The translations under genes were made by a program, and so were the position numbers. From NCBI RefSeq assembly GCF_009834785.1, contig NZ_WUYX01000030.1, positions 32,426 through 96,425 on the forward strand: a stretch of 64,000 bases of DNA. Direction: 5' to 3'. Under the pieces are notes generated by a model. That model saw nothing but the letters and a program-made list of their open reading frames with translations, did no database searches and was not told the DNA's origin. The stretch's first letter is position 1. Each line of letters starts with the position of its first letter. The stretch is from Natronorubrum halalkaliphilum. GTDB lineage: Archaea; Halobacteriota; Halobacteria; Halobacteriales; Natrialbaceae. Below, piece by piece: positions 63,439-64,000 of the stretch.

Positions 63439-64000
63439 TCAGTCGACAATCTGGATGAGGTTGCCGTTTCGCGAGACGTGGAGGTCCCGTCCCATCTGGT
63501 ACCCTTCGCCTTCGCAGAGCTTGACGTATCCCGACAGCCCCTTCAGATCCTGATGGGCGGGAATGATGTTCTGGGGCTGAAGCGCGTCGAGCATCTTGTA
63601 GTGTCCTTCCTGGTTCATGTGACCGGAGACGTGGATGTCGTCGTAGATTCGGGCGCCCTGCATGCCGAGCAGCTTTTCGGCCTGGTAGCGCTGACCCTCG
63701 TTGGTCGGCTCCGGAATGACGCGTGCGGAGAAGACGACCTTGTCGCCGTCGTCCAGTTCGTACGGCGTCTCGCCGCGTGCCATCCGGGTGAGCATCGCGC
63801 GGGGCTCGCCCTGGTGGCCGGTGACGACCGGCAGGAAGTTCTCCTTGCCCTCGTTCATGATCCGCTTGAACGTGCGGTCGACGGACTTGCGATGGCCGAA
63901 CATTCCCAGATCGTCCGGGAAGTCGACGAAGTCGAGTCGCTCTGCGGTTCCGGAGTACTTCTCCATCGAGCGACCGAGGAGGACCGGCTGACGGCCGATA
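63439..64000 (-). CDS. rnj: Ribonuclease J (beta-CASP), C-terminal part
   Basis: The frame is open to the window edge (187 residues seen). The visible portion has the beta-CASP motif region [60 protein letters not shown] and [20 protein letters not shown] with NIIPAHQDL. The His residues in VSGHMN and PAHQDL are metal/phosphate ligands of RNase J. It is a 5'-3' exo/endonuclease in RNA decay. The N-terminal metallo-beta-lactamase half is outside the window. Confidence 0.93.
   Translation of the reverse strand, partial: IGRQPVLLGRSMEKYSGTAERLDFVDFPDDLGMFGHRKSVDRTFKRIMNEGKENFLPVVTGHQGEPRAMLTRMARGETPYELDDGDKVVFSARVIPEPTNEGQRYQAEKLLGMQGARIYDDIHVSGHMNQEGHYKMLDALQPQNIIPAHQDLKGLSGYVKLCEGEGYQMGRDLHVSRNGNLIQIVD

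Overview
The window is chromosomal DNA from a halophilic archaeon, most likely family Natrialbaceae (Natrinema/Haloterrigena-like). This is inferred from the very acidic, GC-rich coding sequence, Tat-type lipoproteins, HalOD1 and Bat-type HTH regulators, archaeal ribosomal proteins S8e, S28e, L7Ae and L24e, archaeal-type CoaD, GluRS and RNase J, and TATA-like promoters lying 25-32 nt before start codons (mostly leaderless). Genus cannot be fixed from sequence reading alone.

Layout. 1-5.3 kb: the end of a TFB-like gene, coaD, a malic enzyme/phosphotransacetylase fusion (maeB), a PQQ-repeat lipoprotein and rps8e. 5.4-18.6 kb: an aldo/keto reductase, then a large phosphate-response block. This block holds an AbrB-PhoU regulator divergent from pstS-pstC-pstA, a membrane histidine kinase lying between pstA and pstB, pstB, a receiver-PAS-GAF-kinase hybrid, an HNH protein, a broken small gene around a palindromic repeat, phoU, a HalOD1 protein and a Bat-like regulator. 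18.7-23.2 kb: an electron-bifurcating type fixA-fixB-fixCX operon (FixC and FixX fused) with one unknown gene. 23.4-26 kb: a bactofilin-like protein, a DUF5800 protein and a MoxR ATPase, separated by odd degenerate 7-8 bp period arrays. 26-32.6 kb: tRNA-Ser(CGA) with a nearby duplicate of its 3' end, an MFS carrier, an orphan four-cluster ferredoxin with an acidic insertion, a LeuA/CimA-family synthase, a phosphoribosyltransferase and a DUF192 protein. 32.8-41.8 kb: a chemotaxis transducer, PEP carboxylase, tRNA-Glu(CTC), a membrane-anchored winged-helix protein and an MBL hydrolase. 41.8-47.2 kb: a thiamine-type ABC transporter and two conserved haloarchaeal genes. 47.3-54.6 kb: a giant FAD/FeS lactate or glycolate dehydrogenase, superoxide dismutase, a DUF7344 regulator, the rpl7ae-rps28e-rpl24e-ndk operon and an AhpD-like protein. 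54.8-64 kb: tmcA, an SDR, small zinc proteins, a secreted protein, and the gltX, idsA and rnj genes.

How the genes work together. Central carbon anaplerosis is represented by maeB and ppc. The pst/pho block supplies phosphate uptake plus an unusually dense set of signalling genes. FixABCX, the orphan ferredoxin and the FAD/FeS dehydrogenase are redox enzymes feeding the membrane or ferredoxin pool. The translation genes (rps8e, rpl7ae operon, tmcA, gltX, two tRNAs) are housekeeping.

The most notable structural signals are a family of palindromic elements with ATACGG-type arms, some of whose ends supply the stop codon of the neighbouring gene; a near-identical promoter upstream of pstS and pstB, where the pstB copy appears to drive a 40-codon leader ORF that overlaps pstB by ATGA; a perfect operator-like palindrome in front of the Bat-like gene; and the degenerate short-period arrays. 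No CRISPR array, rRNA or intact insertion sequence was seen.
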